Of a stretch of 31,876 nt of DNA, positions 1-7,194 are shown one piece after another (position 1 is the first letter of the stretch; every line of letters begins with the position of its first letter). The notes beneath the pieces are model-generated. The model worked only from the letters and a program-made list of their open reading frames with translations, was not told the origin of the DNA and made no database searches. Made by a program: the position numbers and the translations under genes. This DNA comes from Bacteroidetes bacterium UBA2322 (GTDB lineage Bacteria; Bacteroidota; Bacteroidia; Chitinophagales; UBA2359), in assembly GCA_002345145.1 (NCBI GenBank), contig DDVC01000040.1, forward strand, positions 1-31,876. Direction: 5' to 3'.

Positions 1-12
1 CTCTTCCGATCT
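1..12. other. Sequencing adapter remnant
   Basis: The first 12 bases, CTCTTCCGATCT, are identical to the 3' end of the common Illumina TruSeq adapter. Ordinary genomic sequence appears to begin at about base 13. This is seen directly; the adapter identity is from memory. These bases are not biological, and the window starts at a contig edge. Confidence 0.9.
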
Positions 13-92
13 AATACTGTTAAGCAGTTTGCATTTTTCCTGTCCTTATTACAAACTGAATTGTTCATCAAAAATACTGAAACAAAAGAGTC

Positions 93-281
93 ATGGCACA
101 TCCTAAGCGCAGACATTCCAAAACCCGACGCGATAAACGCCGCACCAACTACAAAGCCGAAGTGCCCAATGTGGTAAATTGTGCCAACTGTGGTGCACCC
201 GTTTTGCAACACAGAGTATGTGGCAATTGCGGTTTTTACCGTGGTAAATTAGCCATAGCCAAAGCTGCTGTTACCGCTTAA
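93..281 (+). CDS. rpmF: 50S ribosomal protein L32
   Basis: A 62-residue protein with the basic, Arg/Lys-rich N-terminus typical of L32 (MAHPKRRHSK...) and four cysteines in two CxxC pairs (C30/C33 and C43/C46) that would bind one zinc ion. L32 is a structural protein of the large ribosomal subunit. Length and motif layout match the zinc-type L32 family. It is the first complete gene of the window. In many bacteria a DUF177 (YceD) gene lies directly upstream; here that position is cut off by the contig edge. It is followed after 172 bp by fabH, with a strong hairpin in between (311-353). The start has no visible Shine-Dalgarno sequence, which is normal for Bacteroidota. Confidence 0.97.
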   Translation: MAHPKRRHSKTRRDKRRTNYKAEVPNVVNCANCGAPVLQHRVCGNCGFYRGKLAIAKAAVTA

Positions 282-310
282 TACTACCTGCTTACAAGGT
301 ATCTTAATTA

Positions 311-353
311 AAAATGCAGACTTGGGCAGCGTTAATGCCCGGGTTTGCATTTT
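311..353 (+). terminator. Hairpin terminator/attenuator after rpmF
   Basis: A 17-bp stem pairs 311-327 with 337-353 around the 9-nt loop AGCGTTAAT; three of the pairs are G-U. The A-run at the left foot pairs with the T-run at the right foot, as in many bidirectional terminators. It lies between rpmF and fabH, so it should end or attenuate transcription leaving rpmF. Seen directly; activity is inferred. Confidence 0.7.
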
Positions 354-453
354 CGGTGTTTCTAATACATATAGATACCTTATTGCCTAAGCTACCCATT
401 TAGCACCCACTTACTGCATTAGCTCTAACCATCATTAATTTAAGGCAAAAACC

Positions 454-1455
454 ATGTCTGATATTGTAGCTGCCATAACCGGAGTATGCTCCTATTTGCC
501 CGATTATGTACTTACCAACAAAGAATTAGAAAACTTAGTGGATACCACCGATGAGTGGATATTGGTGCGCACCGGTGTTTCGGAGAGAAGAATTTTGAAA
601 GGAGAAGGTAAAGCTACTTCCGATATGGCTTGCAAAGCAGTAGAGCGGTTACTTGAAAAAACCGGAACCTCTAAAGAAGAGATAGACCTGCTGATATGTG
701 CCACTGTTACGCCCGATATGGTTTTTCCGGCAACGGCAAACATCATTTGCGATAAGGTAGGAATTAAAAATACACCCAGTTTTGATATTGCCGCTGCTTG
801 TACCGGCTTTTTATATGCACTTACCACCGGCGCGCAGTTTATAGCAGCGGGAAGGTATAAAAAGGTAATAGTAGTGGGAGCAGACAAAATGTCCACTATT
901 GTAGATTACGAAGACCGCACTACCTGCGTACTGTTTGGCGATGCAGCAGCAGCAGTACTATTAGAGCCATCTACTGATGGTACAGGAATCATAGACCATA
1001 TTCTCCGAAGCGACGGCTCCGGTAGAGCCTATCTGCACCAAAAAGCAGGTGGCTCCTTAAAACCTCCCAGCCATGCTACTATTGATGCCCGCGAACACTA
1101 TGTGTTTCAAGACGGTAAAACGGTTTTTAAATTTGCCGTAACCAATATGGCAGATGTGTCGGCAGAAATTATGGAACGAAACGGATTAAAAGGAGATGAT
1201 GTGGCCTGGTTGGTTCCGCATCAGGCAAATAAACGCATCATAGATGCTACAGCCCGCCGTATGGGAATAGACGATAGTAAGGTTATGCTTAACATTCATA
1301 AATATGGCAACACTACTGCCGCTACCATTCCGCTATGCCTATGGGAATGGGAAAACCAACTTAAAAAAGGCGATAACCTCGTTTTGGCAGCTTTTGGCGG
1401 CGGTTTTACTTGGGGCGCTGTTTACCTAAAATGGTCCTACTCACCCAAAACTTAA
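454..1455 (+). CDS. fabH: 3-oxoacyl-ACP synthase III (FabH)
   Basis: A 333-residue beta-ketoacyl-ACP synthase III. It condenses an acyl-CoA primer with malonyl-ACP to start type II fatty-acid synthesis in the cytoplasm. The Cys-His-Asn triad is visible: C116 in AAACTGF, H256 in VPHQANKRI and N286 in YGNTTAA. These correspond to C112, H244 and N274 of the E. coli enzyme. Length is normal for the family. The gene sits between rpmF and efp, with accB and accC further down, so the cluster joins malonyl-CoA supply to the priming condensation. The plsX gene that often lies between rpmF and fabH in other bacteria is absent here. The ATG at 454 gives the expected N-terminus (ITGVCSYLPDYVLTN). Confidence 0.97.
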   Translation: MSDIVAAITGVCSYLPDYVLTNKELENLVDTTDEWILVRTGVSERRILKGEGKATSDMACKAVERLLEKTGTSKEEIDLLICATVTPDMVFPATANIICDKVGIKNTPSFDIAAACTGFLYALTTGAQFIAAGRYKKVIVVGADKMSTIVDYEDRTTCVLFGDAAAAVLLEPSTDGTGIIDHILRSDGSGRAYLHQKAGGSLKPPSHATIDAREHYVFQDGKTVFKFAVTNMADVSAEIMERNGLKGDDVAWLVPHQANKRIIDATARRMGIDDSKVMLNIHKYGNTTAATIPLCLWEWENQLKKGDNLVLAAFGGGFTWGAVYLKWSYSPKT

Positions 1456-1526
1456 CCTAAAACACAAATTTTTGAACGCTCAAATAGTAAACAAATAATT
1501 GTAAAATTTTTCAAAATAATAGTTGT

Positions 1527-2090
1527 ATGGCAACAACAGCAGATTTTAAAAACGGTTTTTGCATGGAAATTGATGACCATCCATGGCAAATTATTGAGTT
1601 CTTACACGTAAAACCGGGTAAAGGACCGGCTTTTGTGCGTACCAAACTGCGCAATTTGGCATCGGGCAAAATAGTGGATAAAACTTTCCCATCGGGTCAT
1701 ACGGTTAAAGACATTCGTATTGAGCGCCGTCAATATCAGTTTCTGTATAAAGACGAAGCCGGTTACAATTTTATGAACAACGAAACTTTTGACCAAATTA
1801 CCTTAGACGAGGTGCTGATTAACAACCCGCAGTTTTTAACCGAAGGTATGCCCGTAGATATTACTTTTCATGCCGACAAAGAAATGCCGCTTGTTTGCGA
1901 ATTGCCTCCCTTTGTTATTATGGAGGTAACCTACACTGAACCGGCAGTACGTGGCGATACCGCCAACAGTGTGCGTAAACCTGCAACTGTAGAGTGCGGC
2001 GCAAGTATTACCGTACCTTCTTTTGTTGAAGCCGGTACCAAAATTAAAATTGATACCCGCACCGGCGAGTACTTGGAAAGAGTAAAATAG
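1527..2090 (+). CDS. efp: Translation elongation factor P
   Basis: A 187-residue EF-P, which rescues ribosomes stalled at polyproline stretches. The N-terminal KOW-like domain has the tip loop HVKPGKGPAF with lysine 32 at the position of the modified K34 of E. coli EF-P. Two OB-type domains follow, with the conserved ending VPSFVEAGTKIKIDTRTGEYLERVK. Length is typical. It sits 71 bp after fabH and before accB, an order I recall from several Bacteroidota. The gene for the lysine-modifying enzyme is not in this window, so the modification state cannot be judged. A hairpin follows the stop codon (2122-2205). Confidence 0.96.
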   Translation: MATTADFKNGFCMEIDDHPWQIIEFLHVKPGKGPAFVRTKLRNLASGKIVDKTFPSGHTVKDIRIERRQYQFLYKDEAGYNFMNNETFDQITLDEVLINNPQFLTEGMPVDITFHADKEMPLVCELPPFVIMEVTYTEPAVRGDTANSVRKPATVECGASITVPSFVEAGTKIKIDTRTGEYLERVK

Positions 2091-2456
2091 GCTTTTTAGC
2101 GCTTTTCGAAAAAAAAGCAGGGCGGGCAGTATATTTGTCAAACCTTTGTTGTATTATTCGGCTTTATTAAGAAGCCTTTTAACCGAAGGAAAATATACTG
2201 CCCGCTTTTTTATTAACAACCCATCATACCATTGCTCCCCAATTTTTTGTTGCTATTTTTACTTAAAATCAGTTACCACTTTTCACTTTCGGGGTCTGTA
2301 TATAGGTAACCTCGTGTTTTACCGGCATCTGCCAAACCCATACACTCACAATTTCTTCTTTCGCTACCAAATTCATCGGCAATAGCAATCTTTATTTTGC
2401 CCCTTTCAACCACAATTACTTCTTCACTACCCCACAACAGGTTAAAATCCTCGCTT
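2091..2456. other. 366-bp efp-accB intergenic region
   Basis: This gap holds the efp terminator at 2122-2211. The part from about 2270 to 2456 shows a protein-like reading on the minus strand (separate entry for 2273-2500). I see no clear promoter with a TAnnTTTG box for accB. Confidence 0.6.
2122..2205 (+). terminator. Long-loop terminator after efp
   Basis: A perfect 15-bp stem pairs 2122-2136 with 2191-2205 and is followed by a T-run (2206-2211). The loop is 54 nt and holds a smaller hairpin (2160-2164 with 2172-2176). The T-tract suits termination of + strand transcription leaving efp. The nested architecture is unusual for a simple terminator, so a regulatory role for accBC is possible. 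Structure is seen; function is inferred. Confidence 0.65.
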
Positions 2457-2500
2457 ATGGACTTCCAACAAATTAAAGAACTCATTGAATTACTTAACAA
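2273..2500 (-). CDS. Possible small antisense ORF, unrecognised
   Basis: An open frame of up to 75 codons runs opposite the accB leader and overlaps the first 44 bases of accB. I do not recognise the product. Its last 45 residues (from VVERGKIKIAIADEFG to the ending TDPESEKW) have a balanced, protein-like composition. They use codons common in the neighbouring genes (GCC GAT, GCC GGT AAA, GAC CCC GAA), unlike usual AT-rich spacer sequence. Alternative starts are ATG at 2485 or a GTG near VVERG. It could be a small gene, the tail of a decayed gene, or chance. There is no homology evidence. Confidence 0.25.
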   Translation of the reverse strand: MLSNSMSSLICWKSISEDFNLLWGSEEVIVVERGKIKIAIADEFGSERRNCECMGLADAGKTRGYLYTDPESEKW

Positions 2501-2987
2501 CAGCGAAATTGGTGAATTTAAACTTCAGCAAAATGATTTATCGCTGAGTATTAAAACCAAGCATTACTACGATACTGCATTGGCAAACAAACTAAACATG
2601 CAGGCAGTTAGTTTTGCAACACACCTCCCTCCTACTCCCCTTCACCAGGCGCCGGTAGCGCCCACCATGCAAACGCACATTACTGCACCAAACCCCAATC
2701 TGGCTACTAATACCGGCGAAAGTGGCAGTGTTGAAAGCTCAGCAAAGCATATTACTATAAAATCGCCTATGCTGGGCACTTTTTACCGATCCTCTTCGCC
2801 CGATAAACCTCCGTATATTAAAGTAGGCGATGAAGTTTCCCCGGGTAAAGTGCTTTGCATTATTGAAGCCATGAAACTATTCAATGAAATTGAATCGGAA
2901 ATAAGCGGACGCATAATTAAAGTATTAGCAGACGATGCTAGCCCGGTGGAGTATGACCAACCCCTGTTTTTGGTTGAACCCATTTAG
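2457..2987 (+). CDS. accB: Biotin carboxyl carrier protein of acetyl-CoA carboxylase
   Basis: A 176-residue BCCP subunit. It carries the biotin that AccC carboxylates before transfer to acetyl-CoA, giving malonyl-CoA. The start is set at ATG 2457 because MDFQQIKELIELLNNSEIGEF is the usual AccB N-terminus; an in-frame extension to 2397 adds 20 residues that do not look like the family. A flexible Pro/Ala/Thr-rich linker spans about residues 55-95. The biotinyl domain runs from about 98 to the end with the motif EAMKLFNEI, and K140 is the biotin attachment lysine. The gene is followed by accC after 208 bp. Confidence 0.95.
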   Translation: MDFQQIKELIELLNNSEIGEFKLQQNDLSLSIKTKHYYDTALANKLNMQAVSFATHLPPTPLHQAPVAPTMQTHITAPNPNLATNTGESGSVESSAKHITIKSPMLGTFYRSSSPDKPPYIKVGDEVSPGKVLCIIEAMKLFNEIESEISGRIIKVLADDASPVEYDQPLFLVEPI

Positions 2988-3195
2988 ATTGTACATTACT
3001 ACTTTACTACTATTTGCCCATTGCACAACTTGCACTGTTAAAAACCGGCTCATTGACACAATAGTAATAGTAATATTTTGCTCCACAAATTTTATGCAGA
3101 GCAAGTGGATACTTTGCACTATCAGCCCTGCAGTCCTACTCAACCAACATCAAATTGCAAATTCGCCCTCAGAGGCAAAACACTTTTCACTCCCC

Positions 3196-4530
3196 ATGTT
3201 CAAAAAAATACTAATAGCTAATCGAGGTGAAATAGCCCTTCGTGTAATACGCACTTGCAAAGAAATGGGCATAAAAACGGTGGCAGTTTACTCTACAGCC
3301 GACCGCGAGAGCCTGCATGTGCGGTTTGCAGATGAAGCGGTTTGTATAGGTCCGCCACAAAGCGCCAAGTCTTACCTGAACAGGTCACATATTATGGCGG
3401 CGGCAGAAATTACCAATGCCGATGCCATACACCCCGGATACGGTTTTTTAGCCGAAAACGCCTCCTTTGCCGAAATTTGTACTGATTACAACATTAAATT
3501 TATAGGACCAACGGCAGAAATGATCCGCTTAATGGGCGATAAAATAACTGCTAAAACCACTGTGCGTAATGCCGGCGTTCCGGTAATTCCGGGCTCCGAC
3601 GGGCTGGTAAACGACCTTCCCGAAGGTAAATCTATTGCCAAAGAAATAGGTTATCCGGTTATACTGAAAGCTACCGCCGGCGGCGGAGGTAAAGGTATGC
3701 GCATAGTTTGGAGCGATAAAGATTTTGAACCGAACTGGGAAGCAGCCCGAAAAGAAGCGCTTGCCGCCTTTGGCAACGACGGTATTTATATTGAAAAATT
3801 TATTGAAGAGCCCCGACATATCGAAATTCAGGTTGCCGGCGACCAATACGGCAAAGTTTGCCACCTCTCTGAAAGAGATTGCAGTATTCAGCGCCGCCAC
3901 CAAAAATTGGTAGAAGAAGCCCCCTCCCCTTTTGTGGACGAGAAACTCCGGCAAAAAATGGGTAAAGCCGCCATAAAAGTAGCCGATGCCATTCAGTATG
4001 AAGGATTAGGCACCATAGAGTTTTTGGTTGATAAATACAAAAACTTTTATTTTATGGAGATGAATACCCGCATTCAGGTAGAACACCCTGTTACAGAAGA
4101 GGTAATGGATTTTGACTTAGTGAAGGAGCAAATTAAAATTGCAGCCGGCGTGCCTATTTCGGGTAGGTCATACATTCCTAATGGTCATGCTATTGAGTGC
4201 CGCATAAATGCCGAAGACCCACACAATGGCTTCCGTCCCAGCGCAGGTAAAATAGGCGAGCTGCACACACCAAAGGGTCATGGAGTTAGGGTAGATACGC
4301 ATATTTATGCCGGTTATACGGTGCCGCCTTATTATGACTCGCTCTTGGCTAAGGTAATTTGCCGAGCCGCTACCCGCGATGAAGCTATTACCAAAATGAG
4401 CCGCGCCCTTGATGAGTTCTTTATTACCGGCATTAAAACTACCATTCCTTTTCATCGGCAATTGATGAAAAACCAACAGTTTAGAGAGGGCAATTTTAAT
4501 ACCTCCTTTTTGGAAAGTTTCTCGTTTTAA
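3196..4530 (+). CDS. accC: Biotin carboxylase subunit of acetyl-CoA carboxylase
   Basis: A 444-residue ATP-grasp biotin carboxylase. It uses ATP and bicarbonate to carboxylate biotin on AccB. The start at ATG 3196 gives the canonical N-terminus MFKKILIANRGEIALRVIRT; the frame stays open for 87 codons upstream, but that stretch has no family features. The glycine-rich ATP loop AGGGGKGMRI lies at about 161-170, and the signature MEMNTRIQVEHPVTEEV has R292 at the expected catalytic position. Length matches the family (about 450). The accA/accD carboxyltransferase genes are not in this window. A strong bidirectional terminator (4662-4700) closes the cluster. Confidence 0.96.
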   Translation: MFKKILIANRGEIALRVIRTCKEMGIKTVAVYSTADRESLHVRFADEAVCIGPPQSAKSYLNRSHIMAAAEITNADAIHPGYGFLAENASFAEICTDYNIKFIGPTAEMIRLMGDKITAKTTVRNAGVPVIPGSDGLVNDLPEGKSIAKEIGYPVILKATAGGGGKGMRIVWSDKDFEPNWEAARKEALAAFGNDGIYIEKFIEEPRHIEIQVAGDQYGKVCHLSERDCSIQRRHQKLVEEAPSPFVDEKLRQKMGKAAIKVADAIQYEGLGTIEFLVDKYKNFYFMEMNTRIQVEHPVTEEVMDFDLVKEQIKIAAGVPISGRSYIPNGHAIECRINAEDPHNGFRPSAGKIGELHTPKGHGVRVDTHIYAGYTVPPYYDSLLAKVICRAATRDEAITKMSRALDEFFITGIKTTIPFHRQLMKNQQFREGNFNTSFLESFSF

Positions 4531-4661
4531 CCACAAACCGGTTAATTGAAATCTAATTTGCGTTTACCCTGCCTCCCTCATTTACATAAGTGATAGAGCA
4601 AGAGAACAGGTTATCAGGGGAGTTATAGAGTAACTTAGACTTTGTTGAATAGGAAAAACAT

Positions 4662-4700
4662 AAAAGCCGAAAGTTGTTAGTAACACAACTTTCGGCTTTT
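4662..4700. terminator. Bidirectional terminator between accC and the DUF3127 gene
   Basis: A perfect 16-bp inverted repeat pairs 4662-4677 with 4685-4700 around a 7-nt loop. The stem begins with AAAA and ends with TTTTT, giving a U-tract on either strand. It lies between two convergent genes and should end transcription from both. Confidence 0.88.
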
Positions 4701-4745
4701 TAACCTTAGTAAAAAGGCAAGTTTCAAACAAAATCATTTGAATGA

Positions 4746-5051
4746 CTAAAACGGGCCTTCTTCGCCGCCGCCGTTATCCCTATCATCGGGTTTACCAATT
4801 TTCCATGCACGCACTTCGGTGTACCACCTGCCGTTGTACTCGCGGCTTTCAAGGTCAAAGAAAGCAGTTACTTTTTGTCCTTCGGATATGGGGAACTGGC
4901 TTACTTTATCGCCCCAAAGCATAATAAGTACCTTTTTAGGGTATTGGCTTTCAGTTTCCAGTACAAACTCTTGCTTGCGCCATGTATTGCCACTTTTGTT
5001 AGTACCCTCTTGTAGGGGTAAAATTTGAATTACTCTGCCTGTAATTTCCAT
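4746..5051 (-). CDS. DUF3127 protein, OB-fold-like with SSB-like tail
   Basis: A 101-residue protein matching, from memory, the DUF3127 family of Bacteroidota (start MEITGRVIQILPLQEG). The pattern of short beta strands (GRVIQIL, KQEFVLET, KKVLIMLWG, KVTAFFDLESREYNGRWYTEVRAWKI) is that of an OB fold. The last residues are acidic, glycine-rich and end in Pro-Phe (EEGPF). This resembles the acidic tip with terminal Pro-Phe that single-stranded DNA-binding proteins use to recruit partners. A nucleic-acid-binding role is therefore plausible but not shown. A TATTTTTG box lies 71 bp upstream (5122-5129), so it is probably transcribed alone. It converges on accC. Confidence 0.85.
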   Translation of the reverse strand: MEITGRVIQILPLQEGTNKSGNTWRKQEFVLETESQYPKKVLIMLWGDKVSQFPISEGQKVTAFFDLESREYNGRWYTEVRAWKIGKPDDRDNGGGEEGPF

Positions 5052-5121
5052 GAGTAAAAAGTTATTAGTTCAAAATTGCGTACAAGGTAAGGCATTTTGC
5101 ATATTTTTTGAAATGCCCATG

Positions 5122-5129
5122 CAAAAATA
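5122..5129 (-). promoter_or_regulatory. Candidate -7 box for the DUF3127 gene
   Basis: On the minus strand this reads TATTTTTG, matching the Bacteroidota -7 consensus TAnnTTTG. It sits in the 99-bp gap upstream of the gene at 4746-5051. No clear TTTG -33 box was found at the usual distance. Confidence 0.4.
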
Positions 5130-5150
5130 GGGGAAAATGGATAAAAATAA

Positions 5151-7034
5151 TTAGGGTCGGATAAAATTTAGTCCAATTGTGCCAATATTCTGCCTTATGA
5201 GGGTAAAATCGGCAAGGGTAATGGTGCCGCTGAGGTTACAATCGGCACTTCGGTAGGGGTTAGTGCCAAGCAGTTGGCTCACGTAGTTATTCAGGTCGGC
5301 ATAAGTAATTACCCCATCGGCATTACAATCGCCGGCTTTAAGGGCATACAAACCACCGCTTACCGGTGCAAGTTGTCCGGTGGTAGCGCCTTGTGCTGTG
5401 GCAGATGCCGTAAAGTTAATGGGGTTGGCATTGGGCAGTTGCACAGCAGTAGCGGTTATAGCGCCTAAGTGGTTGCGATGTTTAATACTGAGGTGATAGC
5501 TGCTACCGGGTATTACATTGTTGAAACCTACGCCGGCAAAATTATTGTAAGCATCTACTATGCTGCCATTGCTGAGTAAAATTCCGGGTTTGCGCTCCAA
5601 TATCAACGATTTATTGGCAGCATCGCGCAGCTCCAAAAGTACCCAATCAACGGCATTGGCAGGTATGGTGGCGGGTGTATTATCGTTGGCGCTAAAGTAA
5701 TTCCACGGGGCTGTATTAAAGGGCTGCGTAGGAGGCAGTTGGCTGTTAGTACTCAGGTTAGTGGTCATAGTGCCGGGCGCAGTAGGGCTGATAGCGCCTT
5801 CCAAGAGGGCTGTTGCTTGCACAATGGCAGGCGTATTGTCATTTACGGTAATACTTACGGTAAAGTTGCTTTTAGCGGTAGCGCCCGAAACTAACATGTA
5901 ATAGCTGCCGGCAGGCAGGCAGGAGGTAAAAGGCGTAGCTATGGAATTGTTGCTAAGGTTGAGGCACTCACTTGCTAATGTGGTAGAGCTTTCTATTACC
6001 AAACCGGGGGCGCTGCTGGGATTGCCGTTAATATCGTTAAACAAAATATCGGGACAGGCTACATCGCGAAGCAGCGTTACATTAACGTTACCCGTTCCGC
6101 CCCAGCTTAGCAATCGGGCTTCTATCTGGTTACAGGTGTAGGGTAATTCTAAACGATAAAAAGCGGCGGTGCCGGTATATTGGGCAGGGGTAATACTGCA
6201 AGGTGTGGTGGCAGGTGTGTAGTAACCACTGTTTTGGGCAGAATTGCACAAACAATTACTTACCGATTGTGTTTGAGACAGTCCGCTGTTGGGGAAGGTA
6301 ACAACGGTAGGATCGCCACAGGAAAAACCGCTTCGGTAGGTACTTACTTCAAAACAAACGGTACCGGGCACGTTGTTAAAGGTTTCTATTTGCATCCAGT
6401 ACTGCACACCATTTACAGTGGCATTACTGGCACCGGTTGATGTAATAAGTAAATCCCGTATTTGAGCATTAGTGGGTACAGATCCGGCCGGTAGTACCAA
6501 CTGGGCATCATAGTTGGTATCTTCGCTATCGGTGCAAACTACGTTTTGAACCAAAAAAGGATCGGTTTGACCCAAAGCCGGTTGAGTACAATTAATACTA
6601 AGGGTAATTGGTAAAAGCCCAAAACTAATGCTGCCCTGCACTTCCATGTGGAGGGCAAAAGTAGGGTTGTTATTAGGGTAATTGCCCGGGTAACCTTTCC
6701 ATGCTATTACCAATGAACCATCGTAGTTAGGGATATTGGTATAGGGGTTGGCAAAAGTGAGCCAAATATCGTTTGTAAGCACGCCGGAGCCGCAGGGGGG
6801 CAGGGGTGTTCCGCCGGTGGCAGTGGTCATGTCTATGCAAACCTTTTGGCATTGGTTTATAGCCGGGCTGAGGTTGTAGGCTGAGGTACACACATCGGGT
6901 GTGGTGGGTGTAAGGGTGCCATAGGTGCCGCACTGTGCTGTTGCATTGGGCAAAAATGTGTTGCTCAACAACAAGGTGATGACCAAAAGACTAATTGCCC
7001 GATAAACGGCAGGAAAAAGTAAGAATTTTTTCAT
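5151..7034 (-). CDS. Secreted dockerin-domain protein
   Basis: A 627-residue exported protein. An N-terminal hydrophobic signal peptide ends near LPNATAQ. A long cysteine-containing region rich in Thr, Asn and Gly follows, of jelly-roll-like character. From about residue 405 to 530 lies a module I recognise from many Bacteroidota secreted proteins, with signatures DWVLLELRD (near 460) and IKHRNHLG (near 515). The C-terminus (about 568-620) is a type I dockerin-like pair of EF-hand repeats: DCNADGVITYADLNNYV and DCNLSGTITLADFTLI. No type-A T9SS sorting domain follows; the protein ends at IRP. It may bind calcium and a cohesin-like or surface partner. The gene is divergent from the hybrid regulator at 7195, with 160 bp shared between them. 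The substrate is unknown. Confidence 0.85.
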   Translation of the reverse strand: MKKFLLFPAVYRAISLLVITLLLSNTFLPNATAQCGTYGTLTPTTPDVCTSAYNLSPAINQCQKVCIDMTTATGGTPLPPCGSGVLTNDIWLTFANPYTNIPNYDGSLVIAWKGYPGNYPNNNPTFALHMEVQGSISFGLLPITLSINCTQPALGQTDPFLVQNVVCTDSEDTNYDAQLVLPAGSVPTNAQIRDLLITSTGASNATVNGVQYWMQIETFNNVPGTVCFEVSTYRSGFSCGDPTVVTFPNSGLSQTQSVSNCLCNSAQNSGYYTPATTPCSITPAQYTGTAAFYRLELPYTCNQIEARLLSWGGTGNVNVTLLRDVACPDILFNDINGNPSSAPGLVIESSTTLASECLNLSNNSIATPFTSCLPAGSYYMLVSGATAKSNFTVSITVNDNTPAIVQATALLEGAISPTAPGTMTTNLSTNSQLPPTQPFNTAPWNYFSANDNTPATIPANAVDWVLLELRDAANKSLILERKPGILLSNGSIVDAYNNFAGVGFNNVIPGSSYHLSIKHRNHLGAITATAVQLPNANPINFTASATAQGATTGQLAPVSGGLYALKAGDCNADGVITYADLNNYVSQLLGTNPYRSADCNLSGTITLADFTLIRQNIGTIGLNFIRP

Positions 7035-7164
7035 ACGCTTTTTTGGGGGTTAAAGATACAGTTTTGTCAGGAAAATTTGGATAAACACGCCCAAGTCCAT
7101 AATTTGTTTTATTTCGTTTCACCATTCCCACCCAAAAACCCACCTCGTTTGCAAAAAAATAGCT

Positions 7165-7172
7165 TACATTTG
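7165..7172 (+). promoter_or_regulatory. Candidate -7 box for the hybrid regulator
   Basis: TACATTTG matches TAnnTTTG and lies 22 bp before the ATG at 7195. A TTTG at 7148-7151 is only 13 bp upstream, shorter than usual for a -33 element, so the assignment rests on the -7 box alone. Confidence 0.4.
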
Positions 7173-7194
7173 CCCTTAAAGTGTGTAGAGCAGT

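Noticed and set aside
2146..2385. 79-codon open frame on the plus strand after efp
   Set aside because: It starts inside the terminator loop, is rich in Phe, Tyr, Ser and His, and looks like translated spacer.
2397..2456. In-frame 20-codon upstream extension of accB
   Set aside because: The family N-terminus MDFQQIKEL begins at 2457, and the extra residues are not AccB-like.
2935..3195. In-frame 87-codon upstream extension of accC
   Set aside because: It overlaps the end of accB and encodes no biotin-carboxylase features; the canonical N-terminus begins at 3196.
4540..4660. Possible tRNA or small RNA in the accC-DUF3127 spacer
   Set aside because: No cloverleaf with a GTTCRA-type T-loop could be built; only the terminator hairpin is supported.
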